NCBI GenBank assembly: GCA_965208815.1
Contig: OZ242357.1
Location: 1,736,001-1,800,000 of the forward strand
Reading direction: 5' to 3'
Length of the DNA stretch: 64,000 nucleotides
Source of the DNA: Bin55 sp009840545
GTDB taxonomy: Bacteria > Pseudomonadota > Gammaproteobacteria > Pseudomonadales > Azotimanducaceae
Within the stretch, counting starts at the first letter, position 1. Every line of letters starts with the position of its first letter. Positions 29,744 through 39,193 of this stretch are shown in pieces. Below the pieces are notes generated by a model, which was not told the origin of the DNA, did no database searches, and worked only from the letters and a program-made list of their open reading frames with translations. Both the position numbers and the translations under genes were made by a program.

Positions 29744-30129
29744 AGAAAAATAGCGGGTAGACGCCACAACACGCCAAGTCCAATCAACAAGTACGTAAAC
29801 ACAACTAGAACAACGAATCCCTGATACAGCAACCGCACCAACGATGCATACTTACCCATCTTGTGCTCGCTCAGGTAGTCCGTCCCAACCGTCCACATTC
29901 CAATCCATGCGTGCACTGCAAACGAGAGAATCGTAAGCGTTCCAAACACCAGCATTACCGGCGATGTCATATAGCGCACCCATCGAATCTGGTCGACATC
30001 CGGATTGGCTACCAAGAATCCGATGATGCACAGGGCATACAGGCCCAGGACGACTGCAGTTACCCGCTGTAGCAAGAAATCTGTAAGGCCACTTCGGGAG
30101 AAGCTCGTGGCGTTTACAACCACATCCAT
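29740..30129 (-). CDS. sdhD: succinate dehydrogenase membrane anchor subunit D
   Basis: A 129-residue membrane anchor with three transmembrane helices that, with SdhC, binds heme b and ubiquinone. ATG 30129 gives MDVVVNATSFSRSGLTDFLLQRVTAVVL, close to the E. coli SdhD start. HAWIGMW near the middle carries the conserved histidine region, and TDYL follows. A longer frame from 30282 overlaps sdhC heavily and is rejected. The start overlaps the sdhC end by 16 bases. Confidence 0.93.
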   Translation of the reverse strand: MDVVVNATSFSRSGLTDFLLQRVTAVVLGLYALCIIGFLVANPDVDQIRWVRYMTSPVMLVFGTLTILSFAVHAWIGMWTVGTDYLSEHKMGKYASLVRLLYQGFVVLVVFTYLLIGLGVLWRLPAIFL

Positions 30130-30491
30130 ACTCCGCAAAGTACTGAGAGCGCAAGCGAGAAGACCAATACTAGAGCACTTCCAACTCGTCCGGCCCGCAA
30201 AGACTCTCCAATGTGCAGGTCCATCAATATGTGGCGCACTCCCGCGACAACGTGGTAAGCGAGCAACGAAAGAACTGACCAAAGAAGCACTGAATGAAGA
30301 GGGCTTTCAAGATCCACCCTTAGTTTTTCAAAATCGGTTTCGCCACCAAATGAAGTAGCCAACAAGTAGAGCAGATACAGCGAAGCGATGAAGAGCAGCA
30401 CTCCACTAATCCTGTGAAGAATTGAGACAATACCGGGCAAAGGCAACCGAATCGCAAACAAGTCGAGAAAGTCGGGGCGCAGATCCTTCAA
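30114..30491 (-). CDS. sdhC: succinate dehydrogenase cytochrome b556 subunit C
   Basis: A 125-residue three-helix anchor. RPDFLDLFAIRLPLPGIVSILHRISGV is the quinone-side start, and YHVVAGVRHILMDLH carries the heme-ligating histidine. The start is TTG at 30491; an in-frame stop four codons upstream leaves no earlier start. Only 57 bases separate this start from an IS element that has landed in the promoter region of the operon (30549), so expression may now depend on a new or shortened promoter. Confidence 0.93.
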   Translation of the reverse strand: MKDLRPDFLDLFAIRLPLPGIVSILHRISGVLLFIASLYLLYLLATSFGGETDFEKLRVDLESPLHSVLLWSVLSLLAYHVVAGVRHILMDLHIGESLRAGRVGSALVLVFSLALSVLCGVWMWL

Positions 30492-30548
30492 CTCTTGGCC
30501 TTAGTCGTCTTCGAAATGAGTTTAGTCTTGAACATGTCTCATAGTGTA

Positions 30549-32248
30549 CCTTGATATCCGGTTAAGCGAAATTGCCAAAGAAAATCCGGCGCGCTCATAA
30601 CAGGTCGTTTCGCTAAAATAGCGATTCCAAAACAACTCACCTGTCAGGTGCGCACCGGAGGCGTATGAGCATGATAACAAATCCCCGTCGCGTCGAGGTC
30701 GATTTCAGCAATCACCATCTCACGGGATCGGGCGGGCTGTGCTTTCTTTCGCGCATGGCGCGTCGACTGGATCTGTTTCGCGCGCTCTCTTCTCTGCGCT
30801 CTCTGAAGCGACGGCGACGGGGGGTTCCGGACGCCGAGCGGACATGGTCGCTGATCGCCTCGCTGGCCCTGGGGAACGGTGCCCTGTCGGATCTGGAGGT
30901 TCTGGGATGGGACCGGACGGCGTGCGAGCTGCTGGGTCTCACGGAGCGTCCGAGCCCTCGCCGGGTGGGGGAGCATCTGGCCCGCTTCGAGGATACGGAC
31001 GTCGCCGCGCTGCGGGCGGTGGGCCGCAAGATGGCGCAGGAGGTGGTTCCGGGGATGGCGCGGCACTTTCTCGACGAGCTGGGCTACGTGCCGCTGTTTC
31101 TGGACTCCACGCAGATCGAGGTGCGGGGCGGACGCTTCGAGGGGGCGGCCAGGGACTACCAGGGGGAGACCGGCTACCAGCTGGCGGCCGCCTTCGTCGG
31201 GCACGTCCAGGTGAGCGGTCGTCTTCGGCCGGGCAACACCCATCCCGCCCACGGCTGGCTCGAGCAGGTGGAGCGCGACGTCGAGCCGCTGCTGGCGGGC
31301 GTTCCGGTGTGGGGGCGCATGGACAACGCCTACTACCGCAGGGACGTGGTGGAGCACTTCGAGGACCGGGGCTGGGACTACTCGGTCAGCGTGACCTCGG
31401 AGGTCGCCAAGCGACCGATCCTGGACGCGGCGGCACAGGTGCTGGAGGACGCGGACTGGGAGGAGATCAACGAGCACGAGAGGGCGGCGCTGATCACGCA
31501 TCGCCCGACGCGGTGGCGCAACATGCAGACCTACGTGGTGGTGCGCCAAGAAGTGGTCGGCGGGGAGCGGCTGCTGTTTCCGCGGCACACCGTGATCCTG
31601 GTGTCGCGCGACGATCTCGACCTGAAGGAGCTGGTGCTCCGCCATCGCGGCAAGCAGGGGCAGGAGAACGCGTTCAAGGGCCCGCTGCGGGAGATGAACC
31701 TGCACCATCCCCGCTGCATGGGGTTCCGGGCGAACCAGGCGTACTACGAGTGCGCCCTGATCGCCCAGCTGCTGGTGCGGGCCGTCCAGCACCGCATGCT
31801 GCCCAAGGAGGCGCGGAGCCGCAGCCTCGGCTACGTCATCCGGCACCTGATACGCACGGTGGCCGTGCTGGTGCGCACCGGCCGTCGTCTGTATCTGAAC
31901 TTCGCGCGCTCGAACTGGGAGCTGGCCTGGCTGCTTCATGCCGCGGACAGCTTCGGGGAGACCGTCGCAAGCTGAGCGCCGCGTCGGGCGACATCGAGAC
32001 TGACGTAGCGGCGACATGTTCCACGTACCGGCGAAGAGTTCCGCTCTTCCGCGAATCGGTTCGTCCCAAAACTCGCAAAACCAGCGCACCAACGCGCAGT
32101 CGCGCCGAAATATGCGGTTCCCCGTCGACTCTCGCGCACACTCGGCGTTCGTGGCGGCATCCTCGTCCCATTCAAGAGCAAAAACTATCTGGCGTTGGAT
32201 GGAATGATCTAGAATCCGACCTCTGCAGACCTTAACCGGATATCAAGG
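30549..32248 (+). mobile_element. IS1380-like insertion sequence, copy 1 (1700 bp)
   Basis: A complete element with perfect 18-bp terminal inverted repeats CCTTGATATCCGGTTAAG (30549-30566 and 32231-32248) and one transposase gene. The flanks show an 8-bp target duplication ATAGTGTA at 30541-30548 and 32249-32256. It is visibly G+C-rich against the host. It lies in the divergent gap between sdhC and gltA. A second copy of identical length is at 53119-54818. Family assignment rests on the transposase and CC...GG ends; IS1380 relatives usually make 4-5 bp duplications, so the longer duplication is atypical. Confidence 0.93.
30665..31975 (+). CDS. IS1380-like DDE transposase, copy 1
   Basis: A 436-residue transposase with an RNase-H-like core. 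Likely catalytic residues are Asp147 (LFLDSTQIE), Asp220 (GRMDNAYYRRD) and Glu334 (GQENAFKGPLREMN). The frame is intact, so the element may be active. It differs from the copy at 53392-54702 by four residues (A40E, S43G, P98H, I396M), indicating recent duplication. Long overlapping frames on both strands here are artefacts of the high G+C content. Confidence 0.9.
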   Translation: MSMITNPRRVEVDFSNHHLTGSGGLCFLSRMARRLDLFRALSSLRSLKRRRRGVPDAERTWSLIASLALGNGALSDLEVLGWDRTACELLGLTERPSPRRVGEHLARFEDTDVAALRAVGRKMAQEVVPGMARHFLDELGYVPLFLDSTQIEVRGGRFEGAARDYQGETGYQLAAAFVGHVQVSGRLRPGNTHPAHGWLEQVERDVEPLLAGVPVWGRMDNAYYRRDVVEHFEDRGWDYSVSVTSEVAKRPILDAAAQVLEDADWEEINEHERAALITHRPTRWRNMQTYVVVRQEVVGGERLLFPRHTVILVSRDDLDLKELVLRHRGKQGQENAFKGPLREMNLHHPRCMGFRANQAYYECALIAQLLVRAVQHRMLPKEARSRSLGYVIRHLIRTVAVLVRTGRRLYLNFARSNWELAWLLHAADSFGETVAS

Positions 32249-32385
32249 ATAGTGTAACGACTAGAAAAGTGGGCGGACTTGCTAGTCCATAATGAATGAC
32301 CTACGTGAAATTCCAAATCCGTCTCAGTGGGATTTGCGAAAATAGGAGCGAGTTCGCCTCCTAGGGTTGGGAAGGGACGCAATGC

Positions 32386-33657
32386 ATGGCCGATAAAAAA
32401 GCTCGACTAACAGTCGATGGAGAGTCGATCGACCTGCCCGTATATTCCCCAACCGTGGGACCAGACGTGGTGGACGTGGCGAAATTGATTTCACTCGGCT
32501 ATTTTACGTATGACCCCGGATACGTTTCTACCGTTAGTTGCGAGTCTGCAATCACCTACATCGATGGTGAGGCAGGTGTCTTGCGACACCGCGGTTACTC
32601 CATAGAGCAACTAGCCGAGCAATCCAGTTTCTTGGAAGTTTGCTATCTCTTGATTTATGGAAGGTTGCCGACCGATGATCAAATTGCCGACTTTCAATCT
32701 GCTATCCAATGTGAGCAAGTCATCGATGCCTACCTGATCTCGGTTTTGTCGAGCTTTCCTCGAAACGCACATCCCATGGGTGTGATGTGCTCCTTAGTAG
32801 GAGCTATGTCGGCGCACTACCACGATGAAATCGACATCAACGATCCCGAGTGTCGACAGAAAACCGCCATTCGACTCATTGCAAAGGTTCCAATGTTGGC
32901 AGCGATGACACTACGTCACGGACGAAATCAAGAATTTGTTCCACCAGACCCGAATCGAGGCTATGCAGAGAACTTCTTGCACATGATGTTCTCCGAGAGT
33001 GAATCTGATTCGGTGAGTCCAATACTCGCAAATGCCATGGACCGGATTTTCCTTCTACACGCCGACCACGAACAAAACGCATCGACATCGACTGTACGTT
33101 TGGTGGGGTCAACAGATGCGAATCCATACGCTTGCATCGCCGCTGGAATCGCCGCTCTGTGGGGACCGTCTCATGGCGGCGCGAACGAAGCGGTGCTGCA
33201 GATGCTGGAGGATATCGGAGACCCAAGCAAGATTGACGCCTATTTGAAGATGGCCAAAGATCCGAACAATCCGATCAGGATCATGGGGTTTGGACACAGG
33301 GTCTACAAGAACTATGACCCACGGGCCAAGGTACTGCAAGCCACCTATCGAGAAGTACTGGGGCTACTTGGCATTCAATCAGATCCCACATTGCAGATGG
33401 CTCGAGACTTGGAACGAGTAGCGCTAAGTGACGACTACTTCATTCAAAGGAGACTCTATCCCAATGTCGACTTCTACTCTGGGATCATTCTAAAAGCACT
33501 CGGAATACCGACAAGCATGTTCACCGTGATCTTTGTCGTTGGACGAACACCCGGATGGATAGCCCAATGGAATGAAATGATTTCAAAGGGTTACAAGATT
33601 GGGCGTCCGCGTCAGCTGTATACGGGAGATGTGATACGAGAGTATCCTCAAGACTAG
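32386..33657 (+). CDS. gltA: citrate synthase
   Basis: Citrate synthase condenses oxaloacetate and acetyl-CoA, the entry step of the TCA cycle. The 423-residue protein has catalytic His263 (PSHGG), His304 (GFGHRVYKNYDPRA) and Asp362 (NVDFYSG). Its length and N-terminal domain fit the large, hexameric, NADH-sensitive type of Gram-negative bacteria. A possible ribosome site GAAGGGA lies upstream of ATG 32386. It is divergent from sdhCDAB, with an IS1380-like element in between; 129 bases of original upstream sequence remain on the gltA side, so its own promoter may survive. Confidence 0.98.
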   Translation: MADKKARLTVDGESIDLPVYSPTVGPDVVDVAKLISLGYFTYDPGYVSTVSCESAITYIDGEAGVLRHRGYSIEQLAEQSSFLEVCYLLIYGRLPTDDQIADFQSAIQCEQVIDAYLISVLSSFPRNAHPMGVMCSLVGAMSAHYHDEIDINDPECRQKTAIRLIAKVPMLAAMTLRHGRNQEFVPPDPNRGYAENFLHMMFSESESDSVSPILANAMDRIFLLHADHEQNASTSTVRLVGSTDANPYACIAAGIAALWGPSHGGANEAVLQMLEDIGDPSKIDAYLKMAKDPNNPIRIMGFGHRVYKNYDPRAKVLQATYREVLGLLGIQSDPTLQMARDLERVALSDDYFIQRRLYPNVDFYSGIILKALGIPTSMFTVIFVVGRTPGWIAQWNEMISKGYKIGRPRQLYTGDVIREYPQD

Positions 33658-33837
33658 GATTGACCTTCTTTAGTCTGAAGTGGGTTTCTAATTCAACAGT
33701 CTCGACGGCGATTGGTTGGCTTGACGTGATCTGTGAATAAGAGCAGTCACTTCTTCAACTATGCGGATACAATTTCAGGAACCAATGGGACAGTTCACCC
33801 CTTGATCGATTCCTAAAGCACTCAACGGATTTCGAGT

Positions 33838-34602
33838 ATGAGAAAGATTCCTTTATCCAGTGCCCTAGTTGCGTTTGGTTTCCTTACAAGCTCTTCGCTC
33901 GCAACAGTAAATTTGCCATCAGGTTCAGTCTCCGATCTGCCCGATGTGGACACAGACACGCAAGTATTAAGGGCTGATGTATCCGAAGTAACCACTATGG
34001 AAGAACTGGTTACCACCGAAGTGCGCGAGGATATCCTTACAGCATTCACGATAAATGAGTTCCACCGCATTAACAAATTGGCTTCGTTCTACTATCGAAC
34101 CAAGCAGTTCGAGAAAGCTTTTCCGTACCTCTTGGCATCTGCAAAAAGAGGATTCAAAGTAGCTCAATATCGCCTGGGAGTCATCTACGTGAATGGCTTA
34201 GGCAATATAAAAAGAGATGTCACCTTAGGAATAGGATGGCTAGGAACATCTGCATCGCCTCGTTCGACAGCTTTGATGAGAGAAACCTATCAGGATCTCA
34301 TGGATCAAGTCCCAGAACGATTGAAACCAAAGGTTCAAGACGTTGTAGATGCGCTTATCGAGAGGTATGGTTCCGAGGCAACAGGAATGAACTGTATGAA
34401 TACTCGCGTGGCCGGTACTCATATGCGATCGTTCCAGTGCAATTTTGACAAGGAATTTGAACACCGAGACGCTGCATTTCAAGATTGGCTAACTACCAGT
34501 TTCCAAGGAGTAAATCCTTATATGACAGGAATGGGCTCTTCCGACCCTACAAGTCAAGCATCTCCTGACGCGGGTCCCCAACCAGCTGCCTCTCCTTACT
34601 AA
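33838..34602 (+). CDS. secreted Sel1-repeat-like protein
   Basis: A 254-residue protein of unknown function. Residues 1-22 form a signal peptide (MRKIPLSSALVAFGFLTSSS). Residues about 80-130 (ASFYYRTKQFEKAFPYLLASAKRG, then AQYRLGVIYVNGLGNIKRDVTLGIGWLGTSA in two repeats) match Sel1-like tetratricopeptide repeats, which mediate protein contacts. Two cysteines in MNCMN and FQCNF could pair in the periplasm. The C-terminus is Pro/Ser/Gln-rich. The next gene starts six bases after its stop, so the two may be co-transcribed. Confidence 0.7.
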   Translation: MRKIPLSSALVAFGFLTSSSLATVNLPSGSVSDLPDVDTDTQVLRADVSEVTTMEELVTTEVREDILTAFTINEFHRINKLASFYYRTKQFEKAFPYLLASAKRGFKVAQYRLGVIYVNGLGNIKRDVTLGIGWLGTSASPRSTALMRETYQDLMDQVPERLKPKVQDVVDALIERYGSEATGMNCMNTRVAGTHMRSFQCNFDKEFEHRDAAFQDWLTTSFQGVNPYMTGMGSSDPTSQASPDAGPQPAASPY

Positions 34603-34608
34603 GTTGGG

Positions 34609-35793
34609 TTGGGGCAAAGAGAATTGAAACCTATCTCGGCTGATTCTCATGTTGTAGAGGGTCCCGACGTCTTTCTTGGTCTGGCTGATCGATTCGGCGA
34701 CGAAGCGCCCCGAATAATGAACGTCGGCGATCAAGTCGATGCGATTGTCATACCCAAGTATGGTATGAGTGGAGTAAGTGTGGCCCGAATGGGCATGGCT
34801 GCGACCAGACTTGCTCGAAATGAGCCTCTTGAACGCAGAACGGGTAGAAAACCCCAAGTGGCTCATATGCAGGATCCAGAACTTGTTGCCTTGTTCAACA
34901 AGGGATACGCCGGCATGCGCAAAGGATTGCTGGACGGCGCACATCGATATGAAGACCAGGATGTCGACGGTCTAGCGGCTGAGTTTCTCTATCCTGGTTA
35001 CTTCGGCATGTTTGGAATGAAAAACGTTCCTTTGCTTGTAGCACTTCAGAAGAACTACAACGACTGGTTGCACAACTACGCAACGGCGTCAAATGGACGC
35101 CTCTACGGACTGGCCGCGTTGCCCATCCAGGACATTGATTCTGCGGTTATCGAATTGAAACGAGTGATTAGACTCGGATTTCGGGGAGGCATGATTCCGT
35201 GTACCTCTCCTTCCGATCGTCCATACTTCGACCTCGCCTACGAACCCATTTGGTCCCTCGCCGAAGAAGCTAACTTTCCGTTGTCAATGCACGTCGGTTG
35301 CGCAGCCTATCGTCCACGAGAATTTCGAACGAAGCCTGTTCACCGTGACGGCATAGCCGATTACGCTGCCACTCAATCCACGGTTCAACGAACAATTGTC
35401 GAGTTTATGTGCCGCGGAGTCTGCGAACGACATCCTAGACTCAAAATTGTCGTAGCCGAATTCAATGCCGGATGGATTGCCCACTGGCTGGATCGTGTGG
35501 ATCAAGGACTTCAGCGGGAATATAGAAATAAGAGTGAACCTTATACGGGTGCTTCTCCACACGAAATTTGGAAGCGTCAGTTTTTCGCGACGATTGAAGA
35601 TGATCGCCCTGCATTGGCAACCCGAAATCTCATCGGTGTGGACAATCTGATGTGGGGCTCGGACTACCCGCATACTGATTCGACATGGCCGTGTTCACTC
35701 GGTATCCTTGACGAATTGTTTGAAGGGATTGCAGATTCGGACCGAAATAAGATCACCTACGAAAACGTCCAAAATCTATACGACATTCACTAA
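34609..35793 (+). CDS. amidohydrolase-family metal-dependent hydrolase
   Basis: A 394-residue TIM-barrel enzyme of the amidohydrolase_2 type, which includes decarboxylases such as ACMSD. The start is TTG at 34609, giving MGQRELKPISADSHVVEGPD with the metal motif ADSH (11-14). Later ligands are probably the His in LSMHVGC and the Asp in WGSDYPHTDS near the C-terminus. It has no signal peptide and is cytoplasmic. It lies six bases after the Sel1-like gene and upstream of a truncated symporter, so uptake and breakdown of one compound may once have been linked. Substrate is unknown. Confidence 0.85.
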   Translation: MGQRELKPISADSHVVEGPDVFLGLADRFGDEAPRIMNVGDQVDAIVIPKYGMSGVSVARMGMAATRLARNEPLERRTGRKPQVAHMQDPELVALFNKGYAGMRKGLLDGAHRYEDQDVDGLAAEFLYPGYFGMFGMKNVPLLVALQKNYNDWLHNYATASNGRLYGLAALPIQDIDSAVIELKRVIRLGFRGGMIPCTSPSDRPYFDLAYEPIWSLAEEANFPLSMHVGCAAYRPREFRTKPVHRDGIADYAATQSTVQRTIVEFMCRGVCERHPRLKIVVAEFNAGWIAHWLDRVDQGLQREYRNKSEPYTGASPHEIWKRQFFATIEDDRPALATRNLIGVDNLMWGSDYPHTDSTWPCSLGILDELFEGIADSDRNKITYENVQNLYDIH

Positions 35794-35859
35794 GTCAAAA
35801 GACCGTTTGTCGACTAAGAATCTAAGTGCGATGTTCCACATCTCCAGGAGCTCGTCCTC

Positions 35860-36756
35860 ATGCTGATGCTGACTGTTCTTGTGAGCTATCAAGCGTTGCT
35901 AATTGGAATTGGACTCTGGGCAAGACGACGAAGCGAAACGCATGATGACTTTCTGATCGGGGGCAGGAAGATGGGCGGTATTATCGCCAGCCTGTCGTAT
36001 GCCGCTGGCGCATCTTCCGCATGGTCAATTCTTGGCCTCTCCGGTATTGCTTTCTCGATTGGAGTCTCCACGATTTGGCTCTTGCCCGGAACAATCATTG
36101 GACACATCGTCGCATGGTTCTTTATTGCTCCCCGAATCCAACGAGCCGCCGAGAAAGGCAAGCATGTGACGTTAACTGACTTCCTTGTGGACGGAGTATC
36201 AGGGTGGCAAAGAAAGGCAGCTATCTTGGTCTCGGGAATCGCGATCGTCTTCTGCTTTTCGTTCTATATCGCAGCTCAATTCGACGGTGCTGGCACGGCC
36301 CTTGCGAGCGAATTCAACATCCCGACTGAAGTTGCAATTGTCGTTGGCGCAGCAGTTGTTCTCACTTATAGGTGCCTCGATGGGTTTTGGGCTGAAAGCA
36401 TTACGGATTCCCTGCAAGCCATCGTAATGTTCGTTGCTGCGCTTATCTTGCCAGTCACCGCAATAGTTGCGTTGGGCGTCATTGGTCCCATCTTCTCATC
36501 GCTTTTTGAACAGCATCTGGCTCTGACTGTTGGAAACATGGAGTGGATGGCCGCCGGATTCCTGCTAACTGTTCTTTTGTATTCGCTTCACAATACTGTG
36601 GGCGCTATCGCCGAACGAGTCATACCGTTCGTGGTCGGATGGTTGCTACTTTGGTTGGATCCCAGTTTTTTGAAACGCACGCCAGAAAACAAACTGCATC
36701 GACCGATTCAAGCGAATGGTGTGGAACTTCCGCTTGGGTCTATCCCAAGAACGTGA
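35860..36756 (+). pseudogene. truncated sodium:solute symporter (SSS family) gene
   Basis: The frame encodes 298 residues. The first 240 or so match the N-terminal half of an SSS-family transporter: helix 1, then SETHDDFLIGGRKMGG, LSYAAGASSAWSILGLSG, and FIAAQFDGAGTALA-like helices. Full-length members have about 480-550 residues and 11-13 helices; here about six remain, and the last 50 residues do not resemble the family. The stop TGA at 36754-36756 overlaps GTG 36753, the start of the next frame. A deletion or rearrangement near 36600 probably removed the C-terminal half. It is unlikely to transport. Confidence 0.7.
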
Positions 36757-38114
36757 GTAGCTGGGAAACAGGTCTTCGAGAGGTTCTGGATTCGCTTCCG
36801 GGAGTCTTGAGCTACCAGTTGAGTGAGTCTGAACCTGCTGCATCAAGCAACGGTGACTGTTATCTGGTTTCAGTTCAATTTGCCCAAAACTCCCATGGAA
36901 CCGCTGAACGGATGCTTGTGATCTATGCGGCAGAGCGAACAAAATCCCGCGTCATTGATGAATTGGACAATCTAACAATCCCATCCTTGAGCCTGAACTC
37001 CACCCTTAGGCAAGCAACGGGACTGGCAAGAGCTCTTAGGTACGCATCCGAGTTGGAGATGTCAGAACCTCGTTCAGTAAGAGCAAAAGAGCTCGGAGAC
37101 ATAGCTTTACCGATTCTTCTGAGCCATTGTCTGACAGCATTCACGCAAGAGTACTCGTCGGCTACCAGAGTTATAGATCTTCCCAGCCTTCCTGTGTGGT
37201 CCAACATGCTGCGCATCCTGGACCATAACCTAATTCCTCAAACGGAAGTAAACAAGCGAGCGATCATCTCTAGGCGAACTCGAACAGTCGTCCTGAGGGA
37301 GTGTGAGTCGCTGGGATGGATCGAGACTCTTCGTAAGACTTCCGCACGAACAACGGTCTTCGTTCGGTTAACGGATATTGGCGCAAGAGTCCGTCAAACT
37401 GCCGAACGAAGAATCAAAGCCATCGAACACCAATGGAGAACAACCAATTCGAAACTCTATGGACAGCTCCATTCAGCACTGAGCCAAATTGTTAGCGGCT
37501 TTGAACTCGAGTATCCGTACTACATTACCGGCTATGGACCAGCTGACGATGCACTAACTGGCGGAGCATTTCTACCGGCTGAACCGGGTCCGCCCAGGAT
37601 CCCCGCCCGAGGTGAAGAGTGGCCCGTCGTTCCAAGAGTCTCTCCCGATGACTCGAACAACATACCCATGTCCGCACTCTTATCGCAAGCTCTAACGGGT
37701 TTTGCAATTGAGTATGAAATGGAAAATCTGGGACGGTTGGGCCATATCTTGTCGTTGTTTCGGTACATCGGCGATGACGGGGTGCCGCTTGAAACCGTAC
37801 GATCAGCCGGCGGAATAACTGGTAACGGCAGATCTCTTCACGAACGCCACATGAACATTGTTCTGGAACGCGGCAAACCGTCGGATAATTCTCGAACCGT
37901 GTATCTCTCTCCAAAAGCAAGGCGTGCACGCGACTCCTACTCTTCTCTTGTGTATGAGATCGAGTCCCGATGGCGCAAACGCTATGGAGCGGACGTCATT
38001 AGAGACCTGAGGGATTCCTTGGAGTCCCTAAGCAAATTCTGGCCAAAGGATTGTCCAGACTATCCGAATTCAACCCGCTGGATGTCGCCTTGGTTTAGTC
38101 CCTACAGGGTGTAG
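36753..38114 (+). CDS. tandem winged-helix (MarR-like) protein
   Basis: This encodes about 453 residues from GTG 36753, which forms a GTGA overlap with the truncated symporter. ATG 37059 (MSEPRSVRAKELGDIALP) is an equally plausible start giving 351 residues. Two similar halves are visible. Each has a helix beginning LLS.ALT.F..EY, then a spaced LP..LRIL or LGHILSLFRYI region, a V/G-rich recognition segment followed by RR, a hairpin strand with V.L...AR.R, and a long helix ending in a W...YG...L..L pattern. This is the layout of a MarR-type fold duplicated within one chain, so it may act as a monomeric pseudo-dimer. The N-terminal 100 residues are unassigned. DNA binding is inferred. Confidence 0.55.
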   Translation: MSSWETGLREVLDSLPGVLSYQLSESEPAASSNGDCYLVSVQFAQNSHGTAERMLVIYAAERTKSRVIDELDNLTIPSLSLNSTLRQATGLARALRYASELEMSEPRSVRAKELGDIALPILLSHCLTAFTQEYSSATRVIDLPSLPVWSNMLRILDHNLIPQTEVNKRAIISRRTRTVVLRECESLGWIETLRKTSARTTVFVRLTDIGARVRQTAERRIKAIEHQWRTTNSKLYGQLHSALSQIVSGFELEYPYYITGYGPADDALTGGAFLPAEPGPPRIPARGEEWPVVPRVSPDDSNNIPMSALLSQALTGFAIEYEMENLGRLGHILSLFRYIGDDGVPLETVRSAGGITGNGRSLHERHMNIVLERGKPSDNSRTVYLSPKARRARDSYSSLVYEIESRWRKRYGADVIRDLRDSLESLSKFWPKDCPDYPNSTRWMSPWFSPYRV

Positions 38115-39193
38115 TTGAGGAATTGAAGAAAATTTTCTTGTAGTAGCTTCGAGTTCCGCTCAATTGACTCGTTAAGAACCAACACTAGTGTTGTAGAACC
38201 AGCCCATCGGAATCGGAAGAAGCGTTGAAGCTCCTGTCGCGTCGGTTTTAGTGGGTAACCAAAACCAAAATGGACTGCCTTCTCACCGCTAAGAGTTCTC
38301 GCTTTCAAGTGAGACATCTCATTCGGACATCAATCGTGGTCTTGGTTCTAACCCAATTGTCAGGTTGCTTGACAATTCTGAAGACACTCCAATCTGAAGC
38401 CAAGATTACGCACCATCTTGACAATCTAGTAGTCATGGAAACTTCAAGGTCACTGACAAAGTACGACAAAATGCTGAACTTCGAGATATGCAAGACCTTC
38501 TACAAGAACTATCGAGATGTGTTCGATGTACTTCTCATCATTTCAAACGTACCAAGGGACAAATTCGAAGATGGTGAGGTTGGCTACTACGGCAAGATGT
38601 CATTAGTTCGTAACGATGAACTCGGTACAGGCGTAGGGATTTTTGATTACAGAGATTGGTACTACTCTGAAGAAGCCCTGCGCGGCGTCATGGTCATGCA
38701 TCTTCCATCTAGGAACTTCCTCGGTTGTGGACCTACCTTGCATGAGTTCATGCATCTTTGGGTACTGGATAGACAAGTCATTCCCACAGTTATAGAGGGA
38801 CACTGGGGTTTTAGCAGCGTCCACAGCCAACTAGGTGGGTTTGACTTGAAGAATCTTGTCGAGCTAGGAGCGGACAAATTCTCAGCGGGCCTCTTTGGTC
38901 TCAATGCAAACTTTGGGAATTCATTGCCCTATGCTCCTCTCGAACTCAATTTAGCTGGTTGGATTACCGCAGGTGAAGTACCCGATATTTGGGTTGCTGA
39001 AGATGGAGAGTAACAATTTGAGATCGATCCCGACGATCCCAGTGTGATAAGACGGCAGAGGGGACCCGATGGATTTCCAGTCTTCAAGGCAACACGAACC
39101 TCGACGTGGAATATTGCTCAAATTGTCGACGTTCTTGGTGAAAGGGCACCAGGTGATGATGATTCACAGAAAGAGTTTCGAGTAGCAACTGTA

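Noticed and set aside
29740..30282. A longer sdhD frame starting at 30282
   Set aside because: The extra 51 residues lie inside sdhC in another frame; ATG 30129 matches the normal SdhD start.
30644..32235. Long overlapping frames (482 and 498 codons) on both strands within the IS1380-like copies
   Set aside because: They lie antisense to or out of frame with the clear transposase, show no domain pattern, and arise from high G+C codon bias. Both IS copies show the same artefact.
39011..39013. Programmed stop-codon readthrough or recoding in the HExxH lipoprotein gene
   Set aside because: The codon is TAA, no recoding element is visible, and the gene is also broken by an IS, so simple decay is the better explanation.
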